Assembly: GCA_949286445.1 (NCBI GenBank)
Contig: CASECL010000046.1
Span: 1 to 6,652, forward strand
DNA length: 6,652 nucleotides
DNA from: an uncultured bacterium
GTDB lineage: Bacteria > Verrucomicrobiota > Lentisphaeria > Victivallales > Victivallaceae
Reading direction: 5' to 3'
Below are positions 5,985 through 6,652 of this stretch, piece after piece (position 1 is the stretch's first letter; every line of letters starts with the position of its first letter). Made by a program: the position numbers and the translations under genes. Under the pieces are notes generated by a model. It saw only the letters and a list, made by a program, of their open reading frames with translations. It made no database searches and was not told where the DNA came from.

Positions 5985-6652
5985 TTAATTTACATTGCCG
6001 ATAAATTTATTTCTTTTGTCTATGTTCCAACGGAGAAAATCGCCGAATCGTACTCCATTTACATGACCGTCTCCGTAAAGGAAATTACCCTGCATTCTCC
6101 CATTGTGTCCGCGGATGGCGTTGAAAGGCCGGCCGCTGTTATCGGTGGCGGTAACCGGGTTCTGCCACGGCCAGGGGCCGTATTTATCGGTGCCGCCTGC
6201 ATCAGAATAAGAGTTGTATATCTTTACCATCGGATGGAAGTCATAACGTCCGGACTCAAAAATACGGGCATCAACAAACCAGAAAGTATCGCTGTTAAGC
6301 AGTTTTGCGGTCGGCAGCGGATACTTTGTCTTGTTTGCGCCGATCCAGCTGTTGATAGAATAACAGCAATAAGCGGCATTCTTGCTGCTGAACTCCCCGC
6401 TGTGGGCACCGATAATTTCTCCACAAACCATACCCTTGTTTTCTCTGATATCAGAGGCACGGAGAAAATTCTGATCCTGGGCAACCAGAACCCAGGTTCT
6501 GGCAAACTGGTAATCATTTTTTCCAGAATTGGCATATACCGGCAGGACATCCTTGTTATCCGCCGTGTAATTATGAGCCCAGACGTAAAGCTGTTTAAGA
6601 TTATTCAAACACATAGTAGTTCTTGCTGCACGCCTGGCCCCATTAAGCGATG
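5985..6652 (-). CDS. Pseudopilin-like protein with H-Xn-DG motif, N-terminus beyond the window
   Basis: The visible part is 221 residues and the frame is still open at the window edge. The first residues read S-L-N-G-A-R-R-A-A-R-T-T, then M-C-L-N-N-L-K-Q-L. This matches the region just after the N-terminal hydrophobic helix in type II secretion pseudopilin-like (prepilin-type) proteins, so the methylated signal and helix should lie to the right. The globular part ends with a G-H-N-G-R...Y-G-D-G-H-V segment, a variant of the H-X9-DG motif with 11 residues between His and Asp. It contains several Cys (C2, C64, C83, C84, counted from the first Met). Many PVC bacteria carry large numbers of such proteins beside glycan-degradation genes. 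They are presumed to act in the cell envelope or in secretion, but no job is proven. It stands 26 bases before the deacetylase-like gene and is the most upstream visible gene of the probable operon. Without its N-terminus the class is likely, not certain. Confidence 0.8.
   Translation of the reverse strand, partial: SLNGARRAARTTMCLNNLKQLYVWAHNYTADNKDVLPVYANSGKNDYQFARTWVLVAQDQNFLRASDIRENKGMVCGEIIGAHSGEFSSKNAAYCCYSINSWIGANKTKYPLPTAKLLNSDTFWFVDARIFESGRYDFHPMVKIYNSYSDAGGTDKYGPWPWQNPVTATDNSGRPFNAIRGHNGRMQGNFLYGDGHVNGVRFGDFLRWNIDKRNKFIGNVN

Noticed and set aside
5985..6614. Complete 209-residue protein starting at the Met encoded at 6614
   Set aside because: The frame stays open to the window edge, and the upstream codons give the basic stretch typical after a pseudopilin helix, so this Met is internal.

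Overview
The window reads as a chromosomal piece of a Gram-negative, glycan-degrading bacterium, most likely of the PVC group. Lentisphaerota (Victivallis-like) is my best guess; Kiritimatiellota or Planctomycetota are possible. The grounds are a pseudopilin-like protein with a C-terminal H-Xn-DG motif sitting next to secreted polysaccharide-active enzymes, a combination common in that group, and zinc-ribbon proteins of a style frequent there. This placement is inference from gene content, with no marker gene present.

Left part (1-1660, + strand). An AT-rich region of about 430 bases without a convincing gene leads into an extended -10 promoter. A two-gene unit follows: a small helix-turn-helix protein (474-1058) and, 26 bases on and behind a strong Shine-Dalgarno sequence, a cysteine-rich membrane protein (1085-1660). 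That protein has two N-terminal zinc ribbons and a C-terminal pair of CxxC knuckles separated by a hydrophobic segment, a layout like the LITAF zinc-ribbon fold. The unit looks regulatory or membrane-associated; its function is unknown.

Middle (1661-1807). The gap between converging genes holds a hairpin with A-rich and T-rich flanks that can end transcription from both sides.

Right part (1808-6652, - strand). Three closely packed genes are read from right to left: a pseudopilin-like protein cut by the window edge (5985-6652), a secreted protein with two tandem polysaccharide-deacetylase-like domains (4168-5958), and a secreted heparinase II/III-family lyase (1808-4171). The gaps are 26 bases and then a 4-base ATGA stop/start overlap, so they are probably one operon whose promoter lies outside the window. 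Together they suggest breakdown of an acidic, perhaps N-acetylated, uronate-containing glycan outside the cytoplasm: the deacetylase-like protein may bind or trim acetyl groups and the lyase cleaves the chain by beta-elimination. The substrate cannot be fixed from sequence.

The most unusual element is the double deacetylase-like protein. Its two halves are about 70% identical by hand alignment, repeat with a 936-base period, and both lack the second histidine of the usual CE4 metal motif.
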